Shown here: positions 1 through 9,557 of the stretch, piece after piece
Layout of the letters: every line of letters starts with the position of its first letter
Position numbering within the stretch: the stretch's first letter is position 1
From: Acidimicrobiales bacterium
GTDB taxonomy: Bacteria > Actinomycetota > Acidimicrobiia > Acidimicrobiales > SZUA-35
Direction: 5' to 3'
DNA length: 64,000 nt
NCBI GenBank assembly: GCA_028285495.1
Contig: JANQPB010000004.1
Span: 1 to 64,000, forward strand
Program-made: the position numbers and the translations under genes
Notes under the pieces: model-generated
Seen by the model: only the letters and a program-made list of their open reading frames with translations
What the model was told of the DNA's origin: nothing
Databases searched by the model: none

Positions 1-188
1 AGGTCGGGCCATCGGTGCTCAGCCCACTCGGCGATCTTGAATGCCACGTCGTGTACGAGGACCAGGTGAGCCGCCAGGCGGGCTGGCGGGTTCGCATGCT
101 CTCTCACCTGCCGAGCCAACGCCGGGACCTCTGCCCACCCCCTGGTGTCGGCTTCATCGAACACTGAAGCGAGATCAGCCGGCGCCAT
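1..188 (-). CDS. HD-domain protein, N-terminal fragment (cut by window edge)
   Basis: An open frame runs from an ATG at 188 to the left edge, giving about 62 residues that begin MAPADLASVF. It has good third-position GC and no stop. The segment with PARLAAHLVLVHDVA followed by a tryptophan-rich helix resembles the start of small actinobacterial HD-type phosphohydrolases, in which the metal-binding HD pair follows shortly after. That pair would lie outside the window, so no catalytic residue is seen. There is no clear ribosome binding site. It is divergent from the hydrolase at 517. The family assignment is recalled by resemblance and is moderate at best; the coding call itself is firmer. Confidence 0.55.
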   Translation of the reverse strand, partial: MAPADLASVFDEADTRGWAEVPALARQVREHANPPARLAAHLVLVHDVAFKIAEWAEHRWPD

Positions 189-516
189 CCGACCAGTATG
201 GACACTGGACCGACCACGCACGACGGCACCAGTGCCGCACCCGGGATCATCCGTCAGCCGGTTCGGATCGCCACCGACCGTGACGACCTGATGGTCGTCG
301 TGCCGGTAGCGCTCATCACACCCCCTGCGCGGGCTGGTTTCCGAGCGACCGAACCGGGTCAACACGCCGGCAGTTCGGCGTCTCGGGCGATGCCCGTATC
401 GGACGTCGGGCTCGCTCGTTCCTCGGCGGGACGAGCGGGTCGATCCACCACGAGTCGGGCATGGGATACTGCTCTAGGAGCGTCAGCCGAACCGTCCAGC
501 CGACAAGGGAGTTGCG
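189..516. other. Intergenic region with one dispersed repeat copy and a hairpin
   Basis: No convincing gene is seen here. Short open frames lack codon bias. The region holds repeat copy 1 (355-373) and a 9-bp hairpin with one G-U pair (414-436, GCTCGTTCC/GGGACGAGC). A purine-rich ribosome site (AAGGGA at 505-510) belongs to the next gene. It must contain the divergent promoters of its two neighbours, but no strong -35/-10 pair stands out. Confidence 0.5.
355..373 (+). repeat. Dispersed repeat, copy 1
   Basis: CGGGTCAACACGCCGGCAG. It matches copy 3 at 2747-2765 in 16 of 19 positions and shares a shorter core with copy 2 at 1902-1917. All three lie in intergenic DNA on the same strand, and a GGTT...CGAGC-like stretch precedes copies 1 and 3. 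Confidence 0.5.
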
Positions 517-1695
517 ATGTCGAGGCGCATCAACCGCGTTTTGTCGGCTTGGACGATGTCGGTGGCCCTGGCCCTGTTGGCGTTGGTAAGCACGCTCGTT
601 GTCTCCTGTACGGGGTCCGTCGAGGCCGACGATGACACGCGGGGGGACGCGACGACATCGACAACGGTCGAGTCCTCCCCTTCCTCTGCGCCCGACGTGG
701 CGTCGTCGGACGCTGAGCTCGACGACGAGTTCCTGGCCGACCTGCTCGCGGGAGTCACGGTCCCCGACGGCGCCATCCTGTTCGCAGTCGTCGACAACGA
801 TGGAACCGTTGGTCAGGCAACGGTGGGCAGCGACGGCAACGGAGAGGCACCCACTCCGGGTGATCCGTTCCGAGTAGGTAGCATCACCAAGGTCTTCACC
901 GCCATCACGATCCTGACCCTGGTGGACCAGGACGTGATCGATCTCGACTCGCCGGCAGCTGACTACGTCACCCGGCTGTCACTCCCGGCCGACGTGACGG
1001 TACGCGACCTGCTCCGACATCGCAGCGGCATCTACAACGTGACCGACTCCCCGGGCTTCTTCGACCAGGTCATGGGAACTCCTGATCGGGTGTGGACGCC
1101 AGAAGCGCAGATGGAGATGATCGCCGATCGAGACCAGGTCTTTGAACGCGACTCGCAGTTCGGCTACTCCAACACCAACTACCTGGCGCTTGGCGTGCTC
1201 ATCGAGGAGGTCACGGGCGTCGACTACCACGAGGTGGTTCGTTCTCGCATCATCGACCCACTGGGCATGCCCTCCACCTATCTCGACGGCTTCGAGGACG
1301 GCCCAACCCCCTTCGATCCCTATGAAGGAGCGGTACCGGGTCGCGACGGCCAGCACGACTACACGTCGTTAGCGTCTGCAGCGTGGGCCGCCGGGGGCAT
1401 GGTGAGCTCGGCCTCCGATCTCCATCGACTGTTCAGCGCCCTCTACACCGGGGACATCGTGTCGGCGGAGCTGCTCGCCGACATGACCGCCGGCGACGCC
1501 TACGGACTTGGCGTCGAGTTGTCAGACTGGCCCAACGGTCTCGTCGGCCATGGCGGAGCGATTCCCGGCTACGGCGCGTTCGTCCGATACTCGGTGGACT
1601 CCGACGTCACCGCCTTCTTCGCAACGACCAATCCAAGCATCAATCCCCAGCGCGAGATAGTCGCCGTCGTCCAGGCTGTCGCTGCGCTCGACTGA
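517..1695 (+). CDS. Serine hydrolase of the beta-lactamase/class C family, lipoprotein
   Basis: The protein has 392 aa. The N-terminus has a basic start, a hydrophobic stretch and a lipobox ending in VVSC with the lipidated Cys at residue 31, so it should be anchored outside the membrane. A Ser/Thr/Asp-rich linker (about 35-75) leads to a beta-lactamase/transpeptidase-like fold. It has SITK (Ser122, Lys125), YSN (Tyr217, Asn219) and HGG at 345, the three motifs of class C beta-lactamases and of DD-peptidases and esterases of this family. The substrate cannot be told: peptidase, esterase or beta-lactamase are all possible. ATG 517 is supported by AAGGGA about 6 nt upstream. It stands alone in a gene-poor accessory stretch. 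Confidence 0.88.
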   Translation: MSRRINRVLSAWTMSVALALLALVSTLVVSCTGSVEADDDTRGDATTSTTVESSPSSAPDVASSDAELDDEFLADLLAGVTVPDGAILFAVVDNDGTVGQATVGSDGNGEAPTPGDPFRVGSITKVFTAITILTLVDQDVIDLDSPAADYVTRLSLPADVTVRDLLRHRSGIYNVTDSPGFFDQVMGTPDRVWTPEAQMEMIADRDQVFERDSQFGYSNTNYLALGVLIEEVTGVDYHEVVRSRIIDPLGMPSTYLDGFEDGPTPFDPYEGAVPGRDGQHDYTSLASAAWAAGGMVSSASDLHRLFSALYTGDIVSAELLADMTAGDAYGLGVELSDWPNGLVGHGGAIPGYGAFVRYSVDSDVTAFFATTNPSINPQREIVAVVQAVAALD

Positions 1696-1901
1696 ACCCG
1701 GCACACCTGACCACACCGCCACCGCATCCGGCACGCGCCACACCTGACCCAACCCCACGCGACGTGCACGAGAACCGCACGTGTGGCCCGCTCTGGTGCG
1801 CCGAGGGCCGCATCACGATCACCATCGGCCGTGGCGTCCACCAAGTGATTCGGTGGGCGCCCAGCCGCACCCGCCTGGTTCGTACTCCCAGTCGCCCGGC
1901 C

Positions 1902-1917
1902 CGGGTCAGCACGCCCG
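1902..1917 (+). repeat. Dispersed repeat, copy 2 (diverged)
   Basis: CGGGTCAGCACGCCCG lies just before the acetyltransferase at 1941. It matches the first 14 positions of copy 1 with one change and then diverges. It is the weakest copy. Confidence 0.35.
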
Positions 1918-1940
1918 TTGCGGCTTGGTCCTGTCACACT

Positions 1941-2486
1941 GTGGCCGTGGCTCGTCTTGCCGTACACCTCCGACCCTTCGAAGAGTCCGACCTGGTGATG
2001 TGCGATCGGTTCGCGACGGACCCCGAGTTCGGTGGACAGTTCGAGTGGACCGGCTTCGGTTCCACGGTGGAGTATCGCCGTCGATGGGAAGAGGACCGGC
2101 TGCTCGGCGCCAGCCCGTACAACCTCGTCGTGGCCGCATCGGATGACGACCGGCCCGTCGGTTGGGTCAACTGGCGCGACACCGATCGGGCCGGACCCGG
2201 CGCCTGGGAGATCGGGATCCTGATCGATCCCAACGAGCGAGGCCGAGGCGCAGGAACGGCCGCCCAGAGCCTCCTCGTCGACTATCTGTTCGCCACAACG
2301 CCGACACATCGCATCTGGGCCGGGACTGAGATCGAGAACACCGTCGAGCAGCGGGCACTCGAACGCTGCGGGTTCCGGCAGGAGGGCCTACTTCGCGGCC
2401 ATCACTTCCGCGATGGCGAATGGCGCGACAGCTACATCTACGGGATCACCAGGGACGACAACCCCAACCGCCCCCGACCCCACTGA
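1941..2486 (+). CDS. GNAT-family N-acetyltransferase (RimJ/RimL type)
   Basis: The protein has 181 aa if it starts at GTG 1941; GTG 1947 is equally possible. The sequence opens with LAVHLRPFEESDL, the usual first strand and helix of RimJ/RimL-like acetyltransferases. It contains the acetyl-CoA pyrophosphate loop ERGRGAGTAA and ends with the typical NTVEQRALERCGFRQEG strand-turn followed by a strand carrying the WRDSYIYG end. The protein or small-molecule substrate is unknown. The open frame extends upstream across the intergenic region, but that part lacks coding character and homology, so the start is set by the domain. No ribosome site is seen. Confidence 0.85.
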   Translation: MAVARLAVHLRPFEESDLVMCDRFATDPEFGGQFEWTGFGSTVEYRRRWEEDRLLGASPYNLVVAASDDDRPVGWVNWRDTDRAGPGAWEIGILIDPNERGRGAGTAAQSLLVDYLFATTPTHRIWAGTEIENTVEQRALERCGFRQEGLLRGHHFRDGEWRDSYIYGITRDDNPNRPRPH

Positions 2487-2913
2487 CGAGGACGTCTTCC
2501 ATCCGCTCGATCGTCGCCAAACGTTGCTCGGGGTCTCCCCTGCGGGCCTCGTCGTCTCGCCACACCCTGACGTCGGCCAGGAGGACACCGAGCTGGAGGG
2601 CGCACGCGGGTACGAAGGCACAACCAGCGTGCGCAAGAGCATCGGCCGACCTTGGCCTGTCGGCACCACCGACTGCGAGGACAAGCCGACGAAGAGCCGG
2701 CAAACGCTCGGCGCGCCGTGAGCGGTCGTTTGCCCGAGCAAGCGACCGGGCCAACACGCCGGCACCCGAGCACGACTGAACAAGAGCTCGAGTGCTGCTA
2801 CCGGGTCTGTGCCGACGATGGCAGGCCCCCGACGAGAGCGGTCGCGGGTGCCGGTTCGCATCCGGGACCCGCTCGATTCGGCGAAAGCGCGAACTCGAGG
2901 GAGGGATCCGGAC
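2487..2913. other. Long intergenic region, possibly with a decayed gene
   Basis: Repeat copy 3 lies at 2747-2765. On the minus strand, about 2446-2640 reads as a plausible protein tail (LGVLLADVRVWRDDEARRG..., G/C-rich third positions) ending in TGA at 2446. It has no convincing start and overlaps the end of the acetyltransferase gene. It may be a gene remnant. The last 20 bases carry the ribosome site of the sigma factor gene. Nothing else is recognised. Confidence 0.35.
2747..2765 (+). repeat. Dispersed repeat, copy 3
   Basis: CGGGCCAACACGCCGGCAC differs from copy 1 at 3 of 19 positions. It is intergenic and on the same strand as the other copies. Confidence 0.5.
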
Positions 2914-3516
2914 ATGTACCGTCCAATGATTGACCTGACTGACGCTGCGGTCATCGAGCAGTCTCTGGGCGACCCCGAGGCGTTCGGTGCGATCTTCGAT
3001 CGCCACGTCCGTTCAGTCCACGCCTATCTAGCTCGACGGAGCAACACCCAGGCCGCAGAGGGACTGTTGGGCGAGGTCTTTCGGGTGGCCTTCGAGACCC
3101 GAGAGCGGTTCCAACCCGAGCATCTCTCGTGCCTCCCTTGGCTGTACGGAATCGCGGCCAACGTACTCCGTCAAGACTTCCGAACGGGACGCCGACAGGG
3201 ACGGATCGCTGACCGTCTGAGGGAGGTCCGACCGGGTCCCTCCCCGGCGGCGGGGACACCTGAAGACCAGCTGGCGGGTCGGGAACTGGTTGACCGGGCG
3301 GTTGCGGCTGCGGCCAGACTGCCGGAGGCCGATCGCGAGACGTTGCTCCTGTTCGTTTGGGAAGAGCTGTCCTACGAAGAGATCGCGACAGCCCTTGGCG
3401 TTCCCATCGGCACCGTTCGTTCACGACTCCATCGCGCCCGCACCCGAGTGCGCGAGCAACTGACCGACCACCACCCCAACGACGGGAACAGTCCGTCAAC
3501 ACGGAGGACAACATGA
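2914..3516 (+). CDS. RNA polymerase ECF sigma factor (sigma-70 family)
   Basis: The protein has 200 aa. Region 2 (about residues 20-85) has the FDRHVRSVHAYL helix and LPWLYGIAANVLR. Region 4 (about 125-185) has LPEADRETLLLFVWEELSYEEIATALGVPIGTVRSRLHRAR, split over a helix-turn-helix that reads the -35 element. This arrangement is that of two-domain ECF factors. The start at ATG 2914 is chosen because AGGGAGGG lies 8-9 nt upstream; the frame is open further back without domain content. It overlaps the next gene by ATGA (3513-3516), so the two are translationally coupled, as expected for a sigma factor and its regulator. The target regulon is unknown. Confidence 0.9.
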   Translation: MYRPMIDLTDAAVIEQSLGDPEAFGAIFDRHVRSVHAYLARRSNTQAAEGLLGEVFRVAFETRERFQPEHLSCLPWLYGIAANVLRQDFRTGRRQGRIADRLREVRPGPSPAAGTPEDQLAGRELVDRAVAAAARLPEADRETLLLFVWEELSYEEIATALGVPIGTVRSRLHRARTRVREQLTDHHPNDGNSPSTRRTT

Positions 3517-4196
3517 ACGAACTCGACCTACTTCGTCGGGGCCGGCCAGCTGACACGCTGCTGTCGGACCAAGCCATCTCGGCGGCACGACGCGAGCTCG
3601 CGCGGACCATGGGGTCTTCTGTCGGCCCCTCCGTCGTTGTCGATGCCCCATGGCACCGGAGCCGGTCGCTCCAAGCGACGGCGCTACTCGGATGTGCATT
3701 TGCCATTGCGGCCGCCAGCTGGGCCGTTTTGTCCGGTGGCCGCAACCTCGACGACCCAGCGTTCACCGGCGACACCTGGCAACTCATCGTCGGCGAGGGA
3801 AGCAATGGCGACGGCACGTTCAAGGTGTGCCGAAGCTTCTTCCCCCCGGACTCGAGAGAGATCGGGCTCGACAGTGCCATGGGAGACAGCGGCTGTGAAG
3901 TGTCACCCATCGGGACCCCGAACCAGGCCATAACGGCGATCATCCCCGCGCTCGCCACCCGATCCGAGATCGTGCTCTTCGTAGATCTGACCAAGCTTCC
4001 GGTTGCCGAGGTTGTCATCGAGACCGACACGGGCGAAGCGCAGAGCATCACGCCATTTGTCATGCCCCAATCGAGAGAACAGGTGGCAGCAGCCGAGATC
4101 CCCGACACCAGTCGGACCGTCTCCGTCGCCGCCTACGACGAGCAAGGAAACCTGCTGCAAACCGAGACCATCGAGGACCCCCAACCGACCCAGTAG
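3513..4196 (+). CDS. Membrane protein coupled to the ECF sigma factor, candidate anti-sigma factor
   Basis: The protein has 227 aa. It has a cytoplasmic N-terminus of about 50 residues, one membrane segment (about 51-72, ATALLGCAFAIAAASWAVL) and an extracytoplasmic domain with two Cys that could pair. The start ATG 3513 has GGAGG 5 nt upstream and overlaps the sigma factor stop. Position, size and topology fit an anti-sigma factor. However, the N-terminal part has no HxxxCxxC zinc motif, so the sigma-binding role is inferred from context only. The external domain is not recognised; it resembles the general layout of CU044_5270-type actinobacterial proteins. No gene follows before the tRNA. 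Confidence 0.7.
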   Translation: MNELDLLRRGRPADTLLSDQAISAARRELARTMGSSVGPSVVVDAPWHRSRSLQATALLGCAFAIAAASWAVLSGGRNLDDPAFTGDTWQLIVGEGSNGDGTFKVCRSFFPPDSREIGLDSAMGDSGCEVSPIGTPNQAITAIIPALATRSEIVLFVDLTKLPVAEVVIETDTGEAQSITPFVMPQSREQVAAAEIPDTSRTVSVAAYDEQGNLLQTETIEDPQPTQ

Positions 4197-4509
4197 CCCG
4201 GGCCTGCTCTCTGGCTGTTCGGAAACGCTCGTCTCAACCGCCAGCGGCGTCCAGCTTTGCGGCACGAGGTGATGCCCGAACCTCGCGTCCACCACCATGA
4301 CCGAGCGGACCCAGCGCGAAAGGGAGCCTTTCATCCACCCTGGGACGCCCTCGTGGAGGTCCTGAAGTCAGCCGCCGGCCGCATTCCGTATCGGGCCGAC
4401 AGGGGGCGGTCTCACCGTGTCTGCTCCTGCAATAGTGGATAGATGGTGGACTCGGAGCGGCAACGGCGCCCGGCCCACCACGGGTTACCCACGTTTGCCT
4501 GGTCAGGCG
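4197..4509. other. Intergenic region next to the tRNA-Asn 3' end
   Basis: No gene with codon bias is seen. Base composition is less G/C-skewed than in the core to the right. No second copy of the tRNA 3' end was found here by eye, so no attachment-site repeat can be claimed. Confidence 0.45.
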
Positions 4510-4585
4510 TGGCTCCGGGGGTGAGGCTCGAACTCACGACCCACTGATTAACAGTCAGTTGCTCTGCCAACTGAGCTACCCCGGA
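4510..4585 (-). tRNA. tRNA-Asn (anticodon GTT)
   Basis: The reverse strand folds as a complete cloverleaf. The acceptor stem is TCCGGGG/CCCCGGA, the D arm is GCTC..GAGC, the anticodon stem CTGAC/GTCAG-type carries loop CTGTTAA with anticodon GTT, and the T arm is GTGAG-TTCGAGC-CTCAC. The discriminator is G and CCA is encoded (4510-4512). The 3' end points to the accessory region on the left. Confidence 0.96.
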
Positions 4586-4596
4586 TGGAGATCGTC

Positions 4597-4602
4597 AGGA
4601 TA
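4597..4602 (-). promoter_or_regulatory. Candidate -10 box of tRNA-Asn
   Basis: TATCCT on the minus strand, 11 nt before the first tRNA base. It matches the TANNNT pattern. No clear -35 is seen. Confidence 0.45.
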
Positions 4603-4615
4603 GCGCCTGCGCCGC

Positions 4616-4648
4616 CGGACCAGCGCCGATTGCCGACGCTCCGGTCCG
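4616..4648 (-). terminator. Candidate terminator of rpoD
   Basis: A hairpin directly after the rpoD stop: CGGACC/GGTCCG (6 bp), a two-base bulge, then AGCG/CGCT around an 11-nt loop. There is no T tract, as is common in high-GC actinobacteria. Confidence 0.45.
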
Positions 4649-4650
4649 CC

Positions 4651-5876
<1,226 letters not shown>

Positions 5877-5880
<4 letters not shown>

Positions 5881-7655
5881 GGACCGTCCTTCGGGGGCTC
5901 CTCCATCCAACCTAGCAACTCGGCGATGGCCCCCGCCTGCCGGGACGGGTCCCGAATGTCCTCCAGCCGCAGCTTCAGCCAGGTCTGCTCCGGTCCGATC
6001 TCCCGCAGCCGTTCCAGGTCGGCCGTGGTCTGCGACGCCACCAGGTCGGCCATCATCCGCTCGAGGAACGGCTCCCAGAGGCGCGCCGCCACGTCGACCG
6101 CCTCGGCCTGCGATTCCTCGACCGACAGCCGCTGCACCAGCTCACCCAGCTCGGGCCCCCCGGCCTCGATCACCTGGTGCAAGGTGTCACACCGTCCGAC
6201 CAGCTGGTAGGTCGTGGCCAGCAGCTCGTCGGCGAACAGCTCGGGCACGATGAGGGCGTCGATCTCGTCCCACCGGTGCACCGCCAGCTTCAGCGCCTCC
6301 AGCTCGGGGCTGTCGCGCACGATGCGGGGTCGTGCCGGTGCGACGGCGGCGGAGGCGCCGCGGCCGGACGGCGATGACGGCTGGGGCCGGTCGAGCCGAG
6401 CCCGGACCAGGTCGACCTCGAGCCGGCAACGGGAGGCGACCGAGACCGCGTACTGGTCGCGGACCAGGGCGTCCGGGTGCTCCCGGACCATGGCCAGGGC
6501 CCGCTCGGCCGCCCGGGCCCGTCCCTCGGCGGTGGTCAGGTCGGCCCGGTCGAGCTCGCGCTCGACCCGGAACTCGAGGAACGGCCTGGCCGCGGCCACC
6601 GCCTTGACCAGGCGCTCGGGATCGCTCTCGGCCAGGTCGCCGGGGTCGACGCCGGGCGGCAGGTCGGCGACGGCGACGTCGAGGTCGTGGGCCTGCTCCC
6701 ACTCGTAGAACCGGGCGGCCGCGTTCTGGCCGGCGGCGTCGGCGTCGAACGCCAGCACCACCCGCCTGGCGAACCGTCGCAGCAGCTTCACGTGGTCCTC
6801 GGTCAACGCGGTGCCACACGTGGCGACGGCCCGCTCCAGCCCGGCCTTGGCGAATCCGATCACGTCGGTGTAGCCCTCGCAGACCACGACCTCGTTCGCC
6901 TCGACGATCGAGGTCTTGGCCCAGTTCAGCCCGTACAGCAGGCGGCTCTTGGCGTAGATCGTCGACTCCGAGGAGTTCTTGTACTTCGGGCCGTCGCCGC
7001 CGGGGAGGATACGGCCGCCGAAGCCGGCGGCGGCCCCCTGGGCGTCGAACACCGGGAACACGATCCGGTTCCGGAAGGCGTCCTGCTGGCGACCCCGACG
7101 GTTGATGAAGCCGAGCCCCGAGTCGGTCAGGTCGTCGTCCGACAGCCGGAGCGAGCGGGCCAGGTCGTCCCACCGGTCGGGGGCCCAGCCGACCCGGTAC
7201 CGACGCACCGTGTCGGCGTCGAAGCCACGGCTGCGCAGGTAGCTGCGGGCCGGTCCGGCGTCGTCGGCGGTCAGCAGCCGCTCGTGGTACCAGTCGACGG
7301 CCCGCCCGACCGCATCCTGCAGCTTGGACCGGCGGCGCCGCTCCTCGCCGCCCCCGGCGTCGGTGTAGCGGAGGTCGATGTTGGCCTTCCCCGCCAGCCA
7401 CTCGACGGCGTCGACGAAGTCCCGGCCCTCCTTCTCCCGGACGAAGGTGATGACGTCGCCACGGACCCCGCAACCGAAGCAGTAGTAGAGCCCCTCCTCG
7501 GCGTTGACCGAGAACGACGGCGAGCGCTCGGCGTGGAACGGGCACAACCCCTGGAACCGTCGACCGACCCGCCGCAGCTGCGTGTACTGGCCGATGACGG
7601 CCACGATGTCACTGGCCTGACGAACCCGCCCGATGTCCTCGTCGACGATCCCCAC
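5877..7655 (-). CDS. dnaG: DNA primase
   Basis: The protein has 592 aa. It makes RNA primers for lagging-strand synthesis. The N-terminal CHC2 zinc finger has CPFH ... [11 protein letters not shown], followed by the primase core. The Toprim metal site shows [13 protein letters not shown] and [15 protein letters not shown] helicase-binding C-terminal domain completes the protein. GTG 7655 ([15 protein letters not shown]) is chosen because homologues begin with this segment; the open frame extends upstream without homology. A TAGCGT box lies 10 nt before the start. It overlaps rpoD by GTGA, forming a dnaG-rpoD pair without the rpsU gene that leads this operon in E. coli. Confidence 0.95.
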
Positions 7656-7665
7656 AACACGTTCA

Positions 7666-7671
7666 ACGCTA
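7666..7671 (-). promoter_or_regulatory. Candidate -10 box of dnaG-rpoD
   Basis: TAGCGT (TANNNT pattern), 10 nt before GTG 7655, implying a very short 5' leader. No matching -35 is obvious. Confidence 0.35.
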
Positions 7672-7732
7672 CACCGCTCCCGGGTGCGGGGTCGGCCGGT
7701 TGCGATCGGTGGTGACGATCGGTTCCCCTCGT

Positions 7733-8431
7733 TCAGAGGATGGTCCGGAGGACCTTGAACGCCTCGGCGTGCTCGACGCCGATCTCCTTGCCCCGCAGGC
7801 AGGCCAGGGCCGCCACCGACTCCTCGCAGCGGATGTGGGGTGATGGCCGGGCCTGCGACTCGTAGGCGGCCAGCGCCTCCAGCTTGCGGTCGAGCACGCC
7901 GGTGATGTCGACGAACGCCTCGGGCCGGGGGATGTCGTCGACCCACCACATGATCTTCGGCGACTCGTAGACCAGGACGTCTGGCACGAGGTGCTTGCCG
8001 AAGACCGGGGCGATCGGCCGGAGGGCGGCGACCGCGGTCTCGAAGGTGGCCACGTGGTCCTGGTCGTAGTCGGCCCCGGACGGGATCAGCACCACATCGG
8101 GCCGCAGCTCGTTGATGCGGGTCTCGAACAGGTCGACGAGGTCCCGCTTCGGGACCGTGTCGAGCTTCTCGATCAGGTCCTGGTCGCCGTACGCGATGTC
8201 CCAGGAGAACCCGAGCAGCTTGGCCACCGCCTCGATCTCGTCGAGCCGTTGCTGGTAGGTGGTGCCGCCGTCGAGGCCGTAGTGGTGGAAGCCGTCGACC
8301 GTCATGAACTGGACGAAGGTCTCGGCCCCCCGATCGGCCAGTCTGGCCATGAGCCCGCCGCAGGCCAGGGCCTCGTCGTCGGCGTGGGGCGAGATCACGA
8401 GGGCTCGCTCGACGCTCGACAGCGTCACCAT
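7733..8431 (-). CDS. PIG-L/LmbE-family deacetylase
   Basis: The protein has 232 aa. The zinc site SPHADDEALACGG (residues about 14-26) is the signature AHxDDE loop of PIG-L/LmbE N-acetylglucosaminyl deacetylases, and a second ligand region has DYDQDHVATFE. Members remove acetyl groups from GlcNAc in mycothiol, GPI or antibiotic pathways. The flanking SDR enzyme and GT2 suggest a role on a cell-surface or secondary-metabolite sugar here. It is not clearly MshB, which is longer. It lies 34 bases downstream of the epimerase gene in the same direction. Confidence 0.87.
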   Translation of the reverse strand: MVTLSSVERALVISPHADDEALACGGLMARLADRGAETFVQFMTVDGFHHYGLDGGTTYQQRLDEIEAVAKLLGFSWDIAYGDQDLIEKLDTVPKRDLVDLFETRINELRPDVVLIPSGADYDQDHVATFETAVAALRPIAPVFGKHLVPDVLVYESPKIMWWVDDIPRPEAFVDITGVLDRKLEALAAYESQARPSPHIRCEESVAALACLRGKEIGVEHAEAFKVLRTIL

Positions 8432-8465
8432 CGCCGGCCCACCGCTCGCTCGATGCGGACCGGGC

Positions 8466-9491
8466 TCACGCCGCTTCGGTGCGCCCGGCGACGATCGGGC
8501 GGTAGTAGTCGATCGTCTCCTGGATCAGCGCGTCGAGATCGATCTCGGGCTTCCAGCCGACCTCGAGCGCCGAGCCGAGCACCGGCGTCTTCTCGAACGA
8601 CTCGGCCTCCTCGTACAGGTCGCCGTGGATCTTCTTGGCGTCGGCGTAGACGATGTCGGACGGCGAGCCGACCATCTCCTTGACCTTGTCGGCCAGGCCC
8701 CGGACGCTGATGTTGTTGGTCGGGTTGCCGATGTTGTAGATCAGGTCGCCCGTCTCGATGGCGGCGTCCATGTGGTCGGTGATGAATCGAACGAGGTCGG
8801 TCACCGACAGGAAGGCCCGGAGCTGCTCACCGGTGGCGAACACGGTGATGTCCTCGCCGGCCAGGGCCTGCTGGACGAAGGTCGGCATCACGAAGCCGCC
8901 CCGCTCGGACTGGCGGGGGCCGGTCACGTTGAACGGCCGGATGACGATGCCCCGCAGGCCGCGGTGGCGGCTGTTGGCCATGATGGCCTCGGTCAGGGTC
9001 TTGGCGATGGCGTACTCGATCCGGACCGTGTAGTCGGTCGGCACCTCGATGGTGTCGGTCTCGGCCAGCTGGCCGGAGCGGCCGTAGACCTCGGCCGAGG
9101 AGAAGTCGCAGACCGGCACGTCGTGCTCGATGCACTGGTCGATCACCATCTGGCAGGCCCGGACGATGTCGTGACCGAGCTGGCCGGCGAAGCGGAGGAT
9201 GCCGGCGGGGCCGACCAGCGAGGCGGCGTGGATGACCCGGTCGGCCCCGGCCACCGTGCCGCCCTCGAGGAAGTAGTCCTCGACACTGACGGGCAGGACG
9301 ACGCAGTCGGGGTGGTTCTCGTACGGCTCGGTCGAGATGACGGAGCTGACCAGGGAATCGATGATGACGACCTTGCGGCCGGCGGCGAGGTAGGCGTCGA
9401 CCACGAACGAGCCGATGAAGCCCATGCCTCCGGTGACGACCACCGCATCGGTGGTGTCGACCTCGCTCGCCGCTAGCGGTGCATCGCCCAT
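8466..9491 (-). CDS. NAD-dependent epimerase/dehydratase (extended SDR)
   Basis: The protein has 341 aa. The NAD-binding Rossmann loop is VTGGMGFIGS (residues about 19-28). The catalytic YxxxK appears as EYAIAK and the upstream Ser region as DFSSAEVYG. The fold is that of nucleotide-sugar epimerases and 4,6-dehydratases; the precise sugar cannot be read. ATG 9491 has AAAGGA 6 nt upstream. It is the middle gene of a minus-strand set, GT2 - SDR - PIG-L, that probably builds or tailors a glycan. Confidence 0.88.
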   Translation of the reverse strand: MGDAPLAASEVDTTDAVVVTGGMGFIGSFVVDAYLAAGRKVVIIDSLVSSVISTEPYENHPDCVVLPVSVEDYFLEGGTVAGADRVIHAASLVGPAGILRFAGQLGHDIVRACQMVIDQCIEHDVPVCDFSSAEVYGRSGQLAETDTIEVPTDYTVRIEYAIAKTLTEAIMANSRHRGLRGIVIRPFNVTGPRQSERGGFVMPTFVQQALAGEDITVFATGEQLRAFLSVTDLVRFITDHMDAAIETGDLIYNIGNPTNNISVRGLADKVKEMVGSPSDIVYADAKKIHGDLYEEAESFEKTPVLGSALEVGWKPEIDLDALIQETIDYYRPIVAGRTEAA

Positions 9492-9557
9492 TGGTGTCCT
9501 TTCGCATGGTTCCAGCCGCCGGTCGACGGTCGGGGGGTGTGATGGAGGGGAATCGGG

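Noticed and set aside
517..1695. Calling the serine hydrolase a resistance beta-lactamase
   Set aside because: SxxK, YxN and HGG motifs are shared with peptidases and esterases, and the lipid anchor and lack of a regulator do not favour resistance.
1383..1940. N-terminal extension of the acetyltransferase frame
   Set aside because: The open frame runs through the hydrolase gene and intergenic DNA, is Arg/Pro rich with poor codon bias, and the GNAT fold begins after 1941.
2446..2640. Minus-strand protein-like tail as a gene
   Set aside because: No start codon with ribosome site, no recognisable family, and it overlaps the acetyltransferase end; at most a remnant.
4197..4509. Attachment-site duplication of the tRNA-Asn 3' end
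   Set aside because: No copy of the T-arm/acceptor sequence was found by eye within 1-4509.
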